A stretch of 64,000 nt of DNA from Blautia sp. MSJ-9 (GTDB taxonomy: Bacteria; Bacillota; Clostridia; Lachnospirales; Lachnospiraceae). Location: the NCBI RefSeq assembly GCF_018919065.1, contig NZ_JAHLQG010000017.1:1-64000 (forward strand), written 5' to 3'. A model generated the notes under the pieces. That model made no database searches and had not been told where the DNA came from. It worked only from the letters and a program-made list of their open reading frames with translations. The translations under genes were made by a program, and so were the position numbers. Positions 17,359-27,425 of this stretch are shown here, one piece after another (positions within the stretch are counted from its first letter, which is position 1; each line of letters begins with the position of its first letter).

Positions 17359-20300
17359 ATGAATTACAAAACACTTGGAATTGACATTGGTTCCACTACT
17401 GTAAAGATCGCGATCTTAGATGAGAATGAAAATCTCATTTTCGCGGATTACAAGCGTCATTTTGCGAACATTCAGGAAACCCTTGCAGACCTTCTTCAGG
17501 AGGCCTTTGACCAGTATGGCGAGATGACTCTCCATCCTGTGATCACAGGTTCCGGCGGTCTGACCCTTGCCAACCATCTGGGCGTTCCTTTTACCCAGGA
17601 GGTTATTGCAGTTTCTACTTCTCTGCAGAAGCTGGCACCAAAGACAGATGTTGCCATCGAGCTTGGAGGTGAGGATGCCAAGATCATTTATTTCGAAAAC
17701 GGAAACGTAGAACAGCGTATGAACGGTATCTGTGCAGGCGGTACCGGTTCTTTCATCGACCAGATGGCTTCTCTTCTCCAGACAGATGCCACAGGTCTGA
17801 ATGAATATGCCAAAGATTACAAAGCGCTCTACCCGATTGCTGCACGCTGCGGTGTTTTCGCCAAAACGGATATCCAGCCGCTGATCAATGACGGTGCAAC
17901 CAAACCGGATCTGTCAGCTTCTATTTTCCAGGCAGTTGTAAACCAGACCATCTCCGGTCTTGCCTGCGGAAAACCCATCCGTGGACATGTTGCATTCCTG
18001 GGTGGTCCGCTTCACTTCCTGTCCGAACTGAGAGAATCTTTTATCCGTACTTTGAAGCTGGATGAGGAACACACCATCATTCCGGAGAACTCCCATCTTT
18101 TTGCAGCCATTGGTTCTGCATTAAATGCAAAAGAAGACAACTCCATTTCCCTGACAGAAATGAAAGACAGACTCCGCAATTCCATTAAGCTGGATTTCGA
18201 AGTAGAACGTATGGAACCACTTTTCGCTTCTCAGGAAGAATACGATGCATTTGCAAAACGTCAGAGTTCCTACAAAGTAAAAACAGGAGATCTGGCTACA
18301 TATAAAGGAAACTGCTATCTGGGTATTGATGCAGGTTCCACCACAACCAAAACTGCACTGGTAGGCGAAGATGGAACACTTCTCTATTCCTTTTACAGCA
18401 GCAACAACGGAAACCCGTTAAAAACTACCATCCGTTCTATTAAAGAAATCTATGAACTGCTTCCCAAAGACGCTAAGATCGCTTATTCCTGTTCTACAGG
18501 TTACGGCGAGGCTCTGATTAAGGCTGCTCTGATCCTGGATGAGGGCGAGGTTGAGACCGTATCCCATTACTATGCAGCTGCATTCTTTGACCCGGAGGTA
18601 GACTGTATCCTGGATATCGGCGGACAGGATATGAAATGTATCAAGATCCGCAACAAGACCGTTGACAGCGTACAGTTAAATGAAGCATGCTCCTCCGGAT
18701 GCGGTTCCTTTATTGAAACCTTTGCCAAATCCCTGAATTATACAGTACAGGATTTCGCAAAAGCTGCTGTTTTCGCACAGCATCCTATTGATCTTGGTAC
18801 CAGATGTACTGTTTTCATGAATTCCAAGGTAAAGCAGGCACAGAAAGAAGGAGCTGAGGTATCCGATATTTCCGCAGGCCTTGCTTACTCTGTTATCAAA
18901 AATGCACTCTATAAGGTTATTAAGGTTTCTGATGCTTCCGAACTTGGCAGACACATCGTTGTACAGGGTGGTACCTTCTACAATGATGCAGTTCTGAGAA
19001 GTTTCGAAAAGATTGCAGGCTGCGAAGCTATCCGTCCGGATATTGCCGGAATCATGGGTGCTTTCGGTGCCGCACTGATTGCCCGTGAACGCCATCAGGA
19101 AGGTGCTGAAACGACTATGCTCTCCATTGATAAGATCAACGAACTGAAATATACAACTTCTATGGCAAACTGTCGTGGATGTACCAATAACTGCCGTCTG
19201 ACTATCAACAAATTCTCCGGAGGCCGTCAGTATGTAAGCGGTAACCGCTGCGAGCGTGGTATTGGTAAGGAAAAGAACAAAGATCATATTCCGAATCTTT
19301 ATGAATATAAATATAAACGTATTTTCTCCTACACACCGCTTACTGCTGATAAGGCAACGCGAGGCAAAGTAGGTATCCCCCGTGTTCTGAATATGTTTGA
19401 GAATTATCCTTTCTGGTATACTTTCTTTACAGAACTAAAGTATGAGGTTGTACTCTCCCCTACTTCCACCAGAAAGATTTATGAGTTAGGTATTGAGTCC
19501 ATCCCAAGTGAGTCCGAATGCTACCCTGCCAAACTTGCCCATGGCCATGTAACCTGGCTGATCCGCAATGGCGTGAAATTTATTTTCTACCCATGTATCC
19601 CATACGAACGTAACGAGTTCCCGGATGCAGTCAACCACTATAACTGCCCGATCGTTACCTCATATGCCGAAAATATCAAGAATAACGTAGACGAATTAAA
19701 CGATCCGTCCTTTACCTTCCGCAATCCGTTCCTTGCATTTACTTCTGAGGAAATTCTGGCAAATCGTCTGATAGAGGAATTTAAGGATATCCCGGCAGAA
19801 GAAGTCAAAGCTGCTGTGCATAAGGGCTGGGAGGAAATGGCTGCTGCACGCCGCGATGTACAGAAAAAAGGGGAAGAAACCCTGAAATATCTGGAAGATA
19901 CAGGACGCCATGGTATTGTCCTTGCAGGACGCCCATACCATATTGACCCGGAAATCCATCATGGTATCCCGGATCTGATCAACAGCTATGGTATTGCCGT
20001 ACTTACTGAGGATTCCATCTCTCATCTGGCACCTGTGGAACGCCCGATCCGCGTCAATGACCAGTGGATGTACCACTCCAGACTGTATGCTGCTGCAAAC
20101 TATGTAAAGACACGCGATGATCTGGATCTGATCCAGCTGAACTCTTTCGGATGTGGTCTGGATGCAGTTACTACAGACGAGGTTTATGAAATCCTTGACG
20201 GAAGTGACAAAATCTATACCTGTTTAAAGATTGACGAGGTAAATAACCTTGGTGCTGCAAGAATCCGTATCCGTTCCCTGATCGCAGCGATCCGCGCGAA

Positions 20301-21600
20301 GAAAGCACAAGGACAGAAACGTACTGTCAAACCTGCTTCCATTGATAAAGTATCCTTTACAAAGGAAATGAGAAAGGAATATACCATCCTCTGCCCGCAG
20401 ATGTCACCGTTCCATTTCAGCCTCCTGCAGGCAGCATTCAATTCCTGCGGATACAACCTGGAGGTGCTTCCGAATGACAATAAGCATGCAGTGGATGTTG
20501 GTCTGAAGTATGTAAACAATGACGCCTGCTATCCGTCTCTGATCGTTGTGGGACAGATCATGGATGCTCTACTTTCCGGTAAATATGACCTGAACAAAAC
20601 GGCCGTTGTCATGTCACAGACAGGTGGCGGATGTCGTGCTTCCAACTATATTGCATTTATACGACGCGCATTAAAGAAAGCCGGTATGGAACAGATTCCG
20701 GTTATCTCTGTTAACTTAAGCGGTCTGGAAAGCAATCCCGGATTCAAACTTACGCTTCCATTAGTGAAGAAAGTTGCTTACGGTGCCGTATTCGGAGATA
20801 TCCTGATGAAATGCGTATATCGTATGCGTCCTTATGAACTGGAAGAGGGAATCGTAAACAGGAAACATAAAATCTGGGAACAGCGTGTGATCTCTTTCTT
20901 AAGCGGAAGCAGTATCAGCCACAGCCAGTTTAAAAAAATGTGCCGCGAAATGGTTCATGAATTTGATACCATTCCGATCAGTGATGTGAAAAAGCCTCGT
21001 GTCGGCATCGTAGGTGAGATCCTTGTCAAGTTCCTGCCTGCTGCAAATAATCATCTGGCAGAGCTTCTGGAATCTGAAGGCGCTGAGGCAGTTGTACCGG
21101 ATCTGATCGATTTCATGTGCTACTGCTTCTATAATCAGAACTTTAAGGTAGAAAATCTTGGATTCAAGAAGTCCAAGGCAACCATGGCAAACTGGGGAAT
21201 CAAAGCAATCGAATGGGTGAGAAAGCCTGCAAGCGAAGCTCTTGCACAGAGCCGCCATTTTGCACCGCCTGCTGATATCAGAGATCTGGCAAAAATGGCA
21301 TCTCCGATCGTTTCCACCGGAAACCAGACAGGTGAGGGATGGTTCCTGACAGGTGAGATGATGGAACTGATCCATGGAGATGTTCCGAATATTGTTTGTA
21401 TCCAGCCTTTCGGATGTCTGCCGAACCATATTGTGGGTAAGGGTGTTATCAAAGAAATCCGCCGCGAATATCCTACAGCAAACATTGTAGCCATCGACTA
21501 TGATCCAGGCGCCAGCGAAGTTAACCAGCTGAACCGAATCAAACTGATGCTCTCCACAGCACAGAAGAACCTGAAGAAAGCGCAGGAAAAAGACGCTTAA
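17359..21600 (+). CDS. Fused 2-hydroxyacyl-CoA dehydratase activase / double-cubane-type protein
   Basis: A 1413-aa cytoplasmic protein. Two ASKHA ATPase domains (about 1-265 and 310-575) each start with a phosphate loop (GIDIGSTTVKI; GIDAGSTTTKT). Each has two cysteines 39 residues apart (C125/C164; C444/C483), as in HgdC/BadFG activases that hold a [4Fe-4S] cluster between subunits. A Cys-rich linker follows (C605-x2-C608-x3-C612). The remaining ~750 residues match the large domain of predicted BcrAD/BadFG proteins related to HgdAB. Such fusions are thought to be double-cubane-cluster reductases driven by ATP. The substrate is unknown. No CoA-transferase or dehydratase subunit genes are nearby, which argues against an amino acid fermentation operon. 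The start follows GAGGAGG by 14 nt. Confidence 0.85.
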   Translation: MNYKTLGIDIGSTTVKIAILDENENLIFADYKRHFANIQETLADLLQEAFDQYGEMTLHPVITGSGGLTLANHLGVPFTQEVIAVSTSLQKLAPKTDVAIELGGEDAKIIYFENGNVEQRMNGICAGGTGSFIDQMASLLQTDATGLNEYAKDYKALYPIAARCGVFAKTDIQPLINDGATKPDLSASIFQAVVNQTISGLACGKPIRGHVAFLGGPLHFLSELRESFIRTLKLDEEHTIIPENSHLFAAIGSALNAKEDNSISLTEMKDRLRNSIKLDFEVERMEPLFASQEEYDAFAKRQSSYKVKTGDLATYKGNCYLGIDAGSTTTKTALVGEDGTLLYSFYSSNNGNPLKTTIRSIKEIYELLPKDAKIAYSCSTGYGEALIKAALILDEGEVETVSHYYAAAFFDPEVDCILDIGGQDMKCIKIRNKTVDSVQLNEACSSGCGSFIETFAKSLNYTVQDFAKAAVFAQHPIDLGTRCTVFMNSKVKQAQKEGAEVSDISAGLAYSVIKNALYKVIKVSDASELGRHIVVQGGTFYNDAVLRSFEKIAGCEAIRPDIAGIMGAFGAALIARERHQEGAETTMLSIDKINELKYTTSMANCRGCTNNCRLTINKFSGGRQYVSGNRCERGIGKEKNKDHIPNLYEYKYKRIFSYTPLTADKATRGKVGIPRVLNMFENYPFWYTFFTELKYEVVLSPTSTRKIYELGIESIPSESECYPAKLAHGHVTWLIRNGVKFIFYPCIPYERNEFPDAVNHYNCPIVTSYAENIKNNVDELNDPSFTFRNPFLAFTSEEILANRLIEEFKDIPAEEVKAAVHKGWEEMAAARRDVQKKGEETLKYLEDTGRHGIVLAGRPYHIDPEIHHGIPDLINSYGIAVLTEDSISHLAPVERPIRVNDQWMYHSRLYAAANYVKTRDDLDLIQLNSFGCGLDAVTTDEVYEILDGSDKIYTCLKIDEVNNLGAARIRIRSLIAAIRAKKAQGQKRTVKPASIDKVSFTKEMRKEYTILCPQMSPFHFSLLQAAFNSCGYNLEVLPNDNKHAVDVGLKYVNNDACYPSLIVVGQIMDALLSGKYDLNKTAVVMSQTGGGCRASNYIAFIRRALKKAGMEQIPVISVNLSGLESNPGFKLTLPLVKKVAYGAVFGDILMKCVYRMRPYELEEGIVNRKHKIWEQRVISFLSGSSISHSQFKKMCREMVHEFDTIPISDVKKPRVGIVGEILVKFLPAANNHLAELLESEGAEAVVPDLIDFMCYCFYNQNFKVENLGFKKSKATMANWGIKAIEWVRKPASEALAQSRHFAPPADIRDLAKMASPIVSTGNQTGEGWFLTGEMMELIHGDVPNIVCIQPFGCLPNHIVGKGVIKEIRREYPTANIVAIDYDPGASEVNQLNRIKLMLSTAQKNLKKAQEKDA

Positions 21601-21635
21601 ACAGTGCCTGAAAATCAATACTGTTTCTAATTCTA

Positions 21636-21682
21636 AAAATCCCGGATCTCTGTCCATTTGACAGATAACCGGGATTTTACTG
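21636..21682 (+). terminator. Terminator of the 1413-aa activase gene
   Basis: AAAATCCCGG (21636-21645) pairs with CCGGGATTTT (21669-21678), with an inner TCTGTC/GACAGA stem, 36 bp after the stop. Confidence 0.85.
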
Positions 21683-21741
21683 TACATTATATAAAAATAA
21701 CTACATATACCAAATCTCCATTTTGACCTGATACCCCAAAT

Positions 21742-21800
21742 AAAAAAGCTATATTTTCACCATCCATTTTGAAAATTTAACTGGATTCTGAAATATAGCT
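21742..21800 (-). terminator. Terminator of hisH-hisF-ung-flippase transcription unit
   Basis: AGCTATATTTTC and GAAATATAGCT pair around a ~35-nt loop. On the minus strand the stem is followed by a T-run (21742-21747), 39 bp beyond the flippase stop. Confidence 0.68.
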
Positions 21801-21838
21801 CTTTCATTTTCTAATTCTTATTTTTCATCTTTTGTTCT

Positions 21839-23500
21839 TTATATATTCTGCCAAAATGGAAGTTTTTCCGCAATTCTTACAAGATAGCTTCCACCCGGAA
21901 TTCTTCTCAGTTCTGATTCTGACGGCTTACTGATAATCAGGTAAGCAAACAGATAAACAACTGCTGCGATTGGAATAGATACAATCAGACAGATGAAGTT
22001 GGATTTCACAAAGATGTTCAGTCCATAGCAGATGCATCCTGCAACAATTCCCATAGGAATGGAAGCAAGGATCGGATACAGATAACCCTGTTTCCACGGA
22101 TTCTTATACTGCAGATATTTCTTCATTGCCAGGTCGTTCAACACACATACAACGACAGAATAGATCACCATCGCAATCAGCAATGCATAAACTCCAAGAT
22201 TTGTAGTAAACAGTAATATTACAACCACAATAATATCTACAACCAGCGCGATCGCTGCTGTAATCACAGGAATTCTCTGCTGCCCGATCGCCTGCAGAAC
22301 ACCATTGGAAATATTTGACATTCCATTCAGCAGAATGGAGAATGAACCAAGTATCAGAAGATTGGCTGCAAGTCCTGTGGAATTTCCATAAAGCAGGAAC
22401 ACAATCGGCTGTGCGAGTACTGCAAGTCCCATTGCACATGGTGCAGAAACCACCATGGACAGCTGCACAGTCTGGTCAATACAGGCTCTGGTTGCTTCAA
22501 TATCACCTGTTGCATACAATGCAGACACCTCAGGGATCATCGAAGTCGGCGCTGTACTGGACAATGTCAGCGGAATATTAATAATAGTCATGAAGTAAGT
22601 TGCATACTCCGCATAAAGAATACCGATCTGCGCAGCATCTCCACCTCTTTTGCCAAGGATATCAGAAAAAAGATATCCATTGATATAAGCGTTGACATTA
22701 TAAACAAATGCGCTGAGGATGATCGGCGAAACTACAAGCACAATAACACGGAATATCTCTTTATAAGACTCTTCCTGATGTCTGTGATCTCTGTTCACAC
22801 GATGCATGATCTTACCGCGGTTCACGCCATAAACAAGAAGCATAAAGATCAATGCAGCTACTACGCCGGCTCCGGTTCCTACTGTAGAACCAGCAGCTCC
22901 CCATTTCGCAACACTGTTCTCCGAACCATCTGCAAAAACATTGATAAATCCCCATGCCGCGATCAGACTGACTGCCGCATTAAATACCTGTTCCAGGATC
23001 TGGGAAATAGAAGTCGGCATCATGTTTCTGTATGCCTGAAAATATCCCCTGAACACACCCAGAATACCAGACAGGAAGATTGTCGGCGCAAGGATCTGAA
23101 GTGCAAGGATCGCATCCTTCTGGTTCTTCGGAATGATCAGCCCCGCTCCAAAGAGGCAAAACAGTGCTACCGCACCTCCGACTACCATGGCATAGATCAT
23201 GGCACCCTTGAAAAACTTATGCGCATTTCTGTAATCTTTCAGAGCAATACGCTCAGAAATCAGCTTTGACACTGCCTGCGGAATACTGAATGATGCGATC
23301 ATAAGAAGGATCATATATGCATTCTGCGCAAGGCTTGTATATCCCATTCCAAGGCTTCCGATAATATTGGAAAGTGGACTCTTATACAGAAGTCCGATCA
23401 TCTTGGAGATCATCGCTGCAATCATCAGAAAGGACGCATTTTTCACTAGATTATTTTTCTGATTCATGTTGTTGCTGTGAGTCCTTTTTTGACTACACAT
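21839..23500 (-). CDS. MurJ/SpoVB-type polysaccharide or lipid II flippase
   Basis: A polytopic membrane protein of 542-553 aa with about 14 hydrophobic helices, of the MVF/PST branch of the MOP superfamily. The N-terminal KNASFLMIAAMISKMIGLLYKSPL and GVFRGYFQAYRNMMPTSISQ motifs match Firmicute SpoVB/YtgP-type proteins. These flip lipid-linked wall precursors across the membrane. Which paralogue it is (YtgP/MurJ or SpoVB) cannot be decided from sequence alone. The start is uncertain: ATG 23500 has AGAGG only 2 nt away, while ATG 23467 (MNQKNN) has AAAGGA 12 nt away and the family-like N-terminus. It follows ung by 11 bp and is probably co-transcribed with it. Confidence 0.85.
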   Translation of the reverse strand: MCSQKRTHSNNMNQKNNLVKNASFLMIAAMISKMIGLLYKSPLSNIIGSLGMGYTSLAQNAYMILLMIASFSIPQAVSKLISERIALKDYRNAHKFFKGAMIYAMVVGGAVALFCLFGAGLIIPKNQKDAILALQILAPTIFLSGILGVFRGYFQAYRNMMPTSISQILEQVFNAAVSLIAAWGFINVFADGSENSVAKWGAAGSTVGTGAGVVAALIFMLLVYGVNRGKIMHRVNRDHRHQEESYKEIFRVIVLVVSPIILSAFVYNVNAYINGYLFSDILGKRGGDAAQIGILYAEYATYFMTIINIPLTLSSTAPTSMIPEVSALYATGDIEATRACIDQTVQLSMVVSAPCAMGLAVLAQPIVFLLYGNSTGLAANLLILGSFSILLNGMSNISNGVLQAIGQQRIPVITAAIALVVDIIVVVILLFTTNLGVYALLIAMVIYSVVVCVLNDLAMKKYLQYKNPWKQGYLYPILASIPMGIVAGCICYGLNIFVKSNFICLIVSIPIAAVVYLFAYLIISKPSESELRRIPGGSYLVRIAEKLPFWQNI

Positions 23501-23511
23501 TACCTCTTTTC

Positions 23512-24186
23512 TTATATATTTTCTATCTGCCAGTCGATCGGTTCCAGACCGTTGGCAATCAGAAATTCATTTGTTTTGCTGAAATGCTTACATCCGAAGA
23601 AACCTCTGTAAGCAGACAGAGGGCTTGGATGAGGTGCTTCCAGGATCAGATGCTTCGGATTGTTCAGCATAGATTTCTTCATCTGTGCCGGACGTCCCCA
23701 GAGCAGAAATACCATCGGACGGTCCTGCTCATTCAGAACCTGGATCGCAGCATCTGTAAACTGCTCCCAGCCAATCCCACGATGTGAATTCGCCTGATGG
23801 GCACGTACAGTCAAAACAGTGTTCAGAAGAAGCACCCCCTGCTTTGCCCATTTCTCCAGATAACCGTTATTTGGAATATAGCATCCACAGTCATCATGAA
23901 GTTCCTGATAAATGTTTACCAATGACGGCGGTGTTTCCACCCCTCTCTTTACAGAGAAACACAGACCATGAGCCTGTCCGTCATTGTGATATGGATCCTG
24001 CCCAAGGATCACAACTTTCACCTCATGAAGCGGTGTAAAATGAAATGCATTGAATAAATCATCTGCAGGCGGGAAAATTTTTTTCGTCTGATATTCTGAC
24101 ATTACTGTCTTGTAAAGCTTTGCATAATATGGCTGGCGAAATTCTCCCTTCAATGCTTCTAACCAGTCGCCTGTAATCGCTGACAT
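23512..24186 (-). CDS. ung: Uracil-DNA glycosylase
   Basis: Family 1 base-excision repair enzyme, 224 aa, full length. The catalytic water-activating motif VVILGQDPYHNDGQAHGLCFSV carries the Asp and His. The uracil-binding FLLWG and the DNA-intercalating HPSPLSAYRGFFGC motif are also seen. It removes uracil from DNA after cytosine deamination or dUTP misincorporation. It sits between hisF (20 bp upstream) and the flippase, an operon placement without an obvious functional link. Confidence 0.95.
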   Translation of the reverse strand: MSAITGDWLEALKGEFRQPYYAKLYKTVMSEYQTKKIFPPADDLFNAFHFTPLHEVKVVILGQDPYHNDGQAHGLCFSVKRGVETPPSLVNIYQELHDDCGCYIPNNGYLEKWAKQGVLLLNTVLTVRAHQANSHRGIGWEQFTDAAIQVLNEQDRPMVFLLWGRPAQMKKSMLNNPKHLILEAPHPSPLSAYRGFFGCKHFSKTNEFLIANGLEPIDWQIENI

Positions 24187-24206
24187 AACAGTTCTTTCCC
24201 TCTTTT

Positions 24207-24965
24207 CTATTTTCTCACAGAGATTCCCTTATCTGCCAGATAATCCTTAACCTGGGAAATCTCCAGTTCTTTATAATGGAACAAAGACGCAGCTAATGCA
24301 GCATCTGCTCCTCCTTCTGTAAGTGCATCATAAAAATGCTCCAGTGTACCCGCACCGCCAGATGCGATCACCGGAATGGATACTGCATCTGCAATTGCTC
24401 TGGTAAGAGCCAGATCATATCCTGCTTTCGTACCGTCACAGTCCATACTGGTAAGAAGAATCTCACCTGCACCGAGAGTTTCCACTTTCTTTGCCCATTC
24501 TATGGCATCAATTCCTGTGTCCAGTCTTCCACCATGTTTATAAATGTTCCAGCCGCCGTCTTCTCTTCTCTTTGCATCAATGGCAACTACTACACACTGG
24601 CTTCCGAATTTATCAGCAGCTTCGCTGATAAGCTCCGGCCTGTCAATAGCTGCAGAATTTACTGAAATCTTATCTGCACCCTCTCTTAACAGCCTCTTGA
24701 AATCATCCACTGTACGGATTCCACCACCAACTGTAAACGGGATAAATACATTGGCAGCCACACGTCTTACCATATCTACAACTGTATCCCTCTGTTCACA
24801 GGATGCTGTGATATCAAGAAATACCAATTCATCCGCACCGGCTGCATCATAGGCTTTCGCAATTTCCACCGGATCACCGGCATCGCGAAGCTGAACAAAA
24901 TTTACACCTTTTACCACACGGCCGTTATTTACGTCAAGGCAGGGAATAATTCTCTTTGTAAACAT
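24207..24965 (-). CDS. hisF: Imidazole glycerol phosphate synthase, cyclase subunit
   Basis: A 252-aa (beta-alpha)8 barrel making imidazole glycerol phosphate and AICAR from PRFAR and ammonia. The catalytic aspartates lie in [16 protein letters not shown] near the N-terminus and [15 protein letters not shown] in the second half. The phosphate motifs TVGGGIRT and IASGGAG are also present. The start is ATG 24965, with GGAGGGAA upstream inside the hisH end; one base separates the two genes. It forms the heterodimer with HisH encoded just before. The other his genes are not in the window. Confidence 0.95.
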   Translation of the reverse strand: MFTKRIIPCLDVNNGRVVKGVNFVQLRDAGDPVEIAKAYDAAGADELVFLDITASCEQRDTVVDMVRRVAANVFIPFTVGGGIRTVDDFKRLLREGADKISVNSAAIDRPELISEAADKFGSQCVVVAIDAKRREDGGWNIYKHGGRLDTGIDAIEWAKKVETLGAGEILLTSMDCDGTKAGYDLALTRAIADAVSIPVIASGGAGTLEHFYDALTEGGADAALAASLFHYKELEISQVKDYLADKGISVRK

Positions 24966-24966
24966 T

Positions 24967-25605
24967 TTATCTTCCCTCCTTTTCATTGTTTTCATCTTTT
25001 CCGATAGCTGCAAAGTTCTCAAGAATCTTCAGGCCCCATTTACTGCTCTTCTCCGGATGGAACTGGCATGCAAATACATTATCTTTCTCTACAGAAGCAT
25101 GAATACAGGTGCTGTATTCTGTGGTCGCTTTTACGATCTCAGGATCTTCTGCCTGAAGATAATAAGAATGAACAAAATATACATAAGTCTGTTCCGGAAT
25201 CCCCTGGAACAGCCGGCCATTATTCTGAAGATGCAGAGAATTCCATCCCATATGAGGAATCTTAAGTCCCTGCGCAGGCGGAATCTTGACAATCTTACCT
25301 TTCAGAATTCCCAGACCCGCAACCCCTGGGGTCTCCTCACTACTTTCAAAAAGGAGCTGAAGTCCAAGGCAGATTCCCAGGAATGGTGTTTTCTTCTCAA
25401 CAATTTCATGAATCACCGGTACAAGTCCGTATGTATGAAGGTTATCCATAGCCTGTCCGAAACTTCCTACGCCCGGCAAAATTACCTTATCTGCGTTTAA
25501 CAGGATTTGTGGATCACGGGATACCACCGTTTCTTCTCCAAGATAATGAAGTGCTTTTTCCACGCTTTTGATATTTCCAGCGTCATAATCAAGTATTGCT
25601 ATCAT
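24967..25605 (-). CDS. hisH: Imidazole glycerol phosphate synthase, glutaminase subunit
   Basis: Class I glutamine amidotransferase, 212 aa, which supplies ammonia through a tunnel to HisF. The nucleophile Cys is in [15 protein letters not shown] and the His-Glu of the triad is in [12 protein letters not shown]. The N-terminal [13 protein letters not shown] and [10 protein letters not shown] are typical. AGGAGG lies 4 nt upstream. A consensus -10 TATAAT is about 40 bp before the start. Just behind that is a 27-bp palindromic repeat (25665-25691) which could sit near the -35. Confidence 0.95.
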   Translation of the reverse strand: MIAILDYDAGNIKSVEKALHYLGEETVVSRDPQILLNADKVILPGVGSFGQAMDNLHTYGLVPVIHEIVEKKTPFLGICLGLQLLFESSEETPGVAGLGILKGKIVKIPPAQGLKIPHMGWNSLHLQNNGRLFQGIPEQTYVYFVHSYYLQAEDPEIVKATTEYSTCIHASVEKDNVFACQFHPEKSSKWGLKILENFAAIGKDENNEKEGR

Positions 25606-25664
25606 GTTATCCTCCTGATGTCATTATCCATTTTCCTCATTATAGTGGTGCAATCAAATAAAAT

Positions 25665-25691
25665 GTTACTGTTCACTCCATTCTCAGTAAC
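25665..25691. repeat. 27-bp palindromic repeat, copy 2
   Basis: An imperfect palindrome with the outer arms GTTACTG / CAGTAAC. It matches the right end of the MITE at 8118-8144 in length and sequence apart from a few bases. It lies just upstream of the hisH -10. There is no flanking direct repeat. Confidence 0.7.
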
Positions 25692-25736
25692 AATAGAACA
25701 ACTATTTTATTGGATTACTATACAACAGTATAACCC

Positions 25737-25782
25737 AAAAACAGACAGTTGCAAAGTGCTTTCTTTGCTTCTGTCTGTTTTT
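25737..25782 (-). terminator. Terminator of two-component system operon
   Basis: AAAAACAGACAG and CTGTCTGTTTTT pair, with an inner GCAAAG/CTTTGC stem, 30 bp beyond the kinase stop. Confidence 0.82.
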
Positions 25783-25811
25783 TATGTTTAAAATTTTTCT
25801 TTGTAGATCTG

Positions 25812-27425
25812 TTACTGTCTGCAGTCCAGCGTAAACCAGAACTCTACACCATTGTCATAATTGCACACACCATATTTCTGGTTCATGCCTTCTATGATCG
25901 CTTTGACAATCGAAAGCCCGATACCACTTCCTCCGTACTCCCTTGTACGTGCTTTATCCACTTTATAAAACTTATTCCAAAGATTTGGCAGATCTTCTTC
26001 CGGAATCGGTGTTCCTGTATTGAATACAGTTACTTTCACACAATCACTTTCACGAAGTACTTTTATTTCTATTTTGTGTTCTCCATCCAGATGATTCAGT
26101 GCATTACTTGTATAGTTAGTTACAACCTCTTCTATCTTGAATTCATCTGCCCATACATATACAGGCTCCGTTTCCTCGAAGATCACTGTAGCTTCTTTCT
26201 GCTCGATCATAATATTCATAGATCCAAGCACTCCCCGGATCAGAGATACAATATCAAATCGCTCCATTACCGGAGCATCCTTTCCTGATTCTAACTGATT
26301 CAATGTCAGCAGATTCTTGACAAGTTTATTCATCTTGGACGCTTCATCCATAATAACTTCACAGTAAAACGCTCTGCTCTCCGGATCATCTGAAATATTT
26401 TCATTCAGACCTTCCGCATATCCCTGGATCAATGCGATCGGAGTTTTCAACTCATGGGACACATTATCCAGGAACTCTTTTCTCATCTCATCAATCTTGA
26501 TCTTATCTTCAATATCTTTCTGCAGTTTATTGTTAGCTGATTTCAACTCAGAAATCGTGCTCTCCAGTTTTCTGGACATCTTATTGAAATTATCACCAAG
26601 CACATCTATTTCATTTCCTGCCCAGCTCTGATATCTGGCATCAAAATCCAGATCAGACATTCTTTCAGAAAGCTTTGTCAATTCGCTGATAGGACGTGTG
26701 ATACGATTAGTTACCACCAATATAACCAGGCCACTGATCACTACAATGATCGCTCCTACTATAAAATAAAAACTGTTTGAAATCGCAGCGCTCTCTTTAA
26801 TACTTTCCAGCGGAGAACGGATCAGAAAATAATATCCATTATCAAACTGTCCCCAGCATTCTACATACTCCATTCCCGCAAAACGGTCATGAACCTGCCA
26901 CATCATACAGTTATCTGTCTTCTTAAGAACATGGCTTCGTTCCATATCCTGATCCAGATCATTAATGTATCCAAACAGTTTGCTTCGGAGCATTTTGGAC
27001 ATATTGTTCTCGCCCCAATAGTAGTAACCACTATTCTCTTCATTTACAATAATCCAGGTCAAGTTATTTCTGGAACTGCTTCGTTCAACCTCGTCCGGTA
27101 TTTCTTCTGAAGCATCACTTGAATCTTCATCTGAATCTGTATCATATTCCAGAATATCATCCAGATTCATCTGTGAAAGGAGTTCTTTTGCTTCCTGAAG
27201 TACTTCTACTTTTTTTGACACATAGTATTTCTCCAGAAACAGTCCATTGATCAGCGTAATACTGAAAATAGAAAGAAGCAAAAGTCCAATAAATAATACA
27301 GATATCTGATGTTTCAGAGAATGAAATTTCTTGGCTTTCACATGCTTCCTGTTTTTCTTTCCGGGCTGTTTTTGAGGTTCTTTTCCCTTTTGGTTTCTAT
27401 TATCTGCATTTTTGCCCAGCATCAT
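25812..27425 (-). CDS. Membrane sensor histidine kinase
   Basis: A 537-aa kinase. A strongly basic N-terminal tail (residues 1-40) precedes the first membrane helix (about 42-64). An extracytoplasmic domain of about 155 residues, very acidic near DTDSDEDSSDASEE, is followed by a second helix (about 222-245). Then come HAMP, HisKA (phospho-His in FLDNVSHELKTPIALIQGYAEG) and HATPase_c (NALNHLD as N-box, GSGIGLSIVK as G-box). It is probably the partner of the response regulator it overlaps by four bases (ATGA). The layout resembles the PhoR/ResE/CssS class. The signal is unknown; the acidic sensor loop might bind cations or cationic peptides (inference). Confidence 0.9.
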   Translation of the reverse strand: MMLGKNADNRNQKGKEPQKQPGKKNRKHVKAKKFHSLKHQISVLFIGLLLLSIFSITLINGLFLEKYYVSKKVEVLQEAKELLSQMNLDDILEYDTDSDEDSSDASEEIPDEVERSSSRNNLTWIIVNEENSGYYYWGENNMSKMLRSKLFGYINDLDQDMERSHVLKKTDNCMMWQVHDRFAGMEYVECWGQFDNGYYFLIRSPLESIKESAAISNSFYFIVGAIIVVISGLVILVVTNRITRPISELTKLSERMSDLDFDARYQSWAGNEIDVLGDNFNKMSRKLESTISELKSANNKLQKDIEDKIKIDEMRKEFLDNVSHELKTPIALIQGYAEGLNENISDDPESRAFYCEVIMDEASKMNKLVKNLLTLNQLESGKDAPVMERFDIVSLIRGVLGSMNIMIEQKEATVIFEETEPVYVWADEFKIEEVVTNYTSNALNHLDGEHKIEIKVLRESDCVKVTVFNTGTPIPEEDLPNLWNKFYKVDKARTREYGGSGIGLSIVKAIIEGMNQKYGVCNYDNGVEFWFTLDCRQ

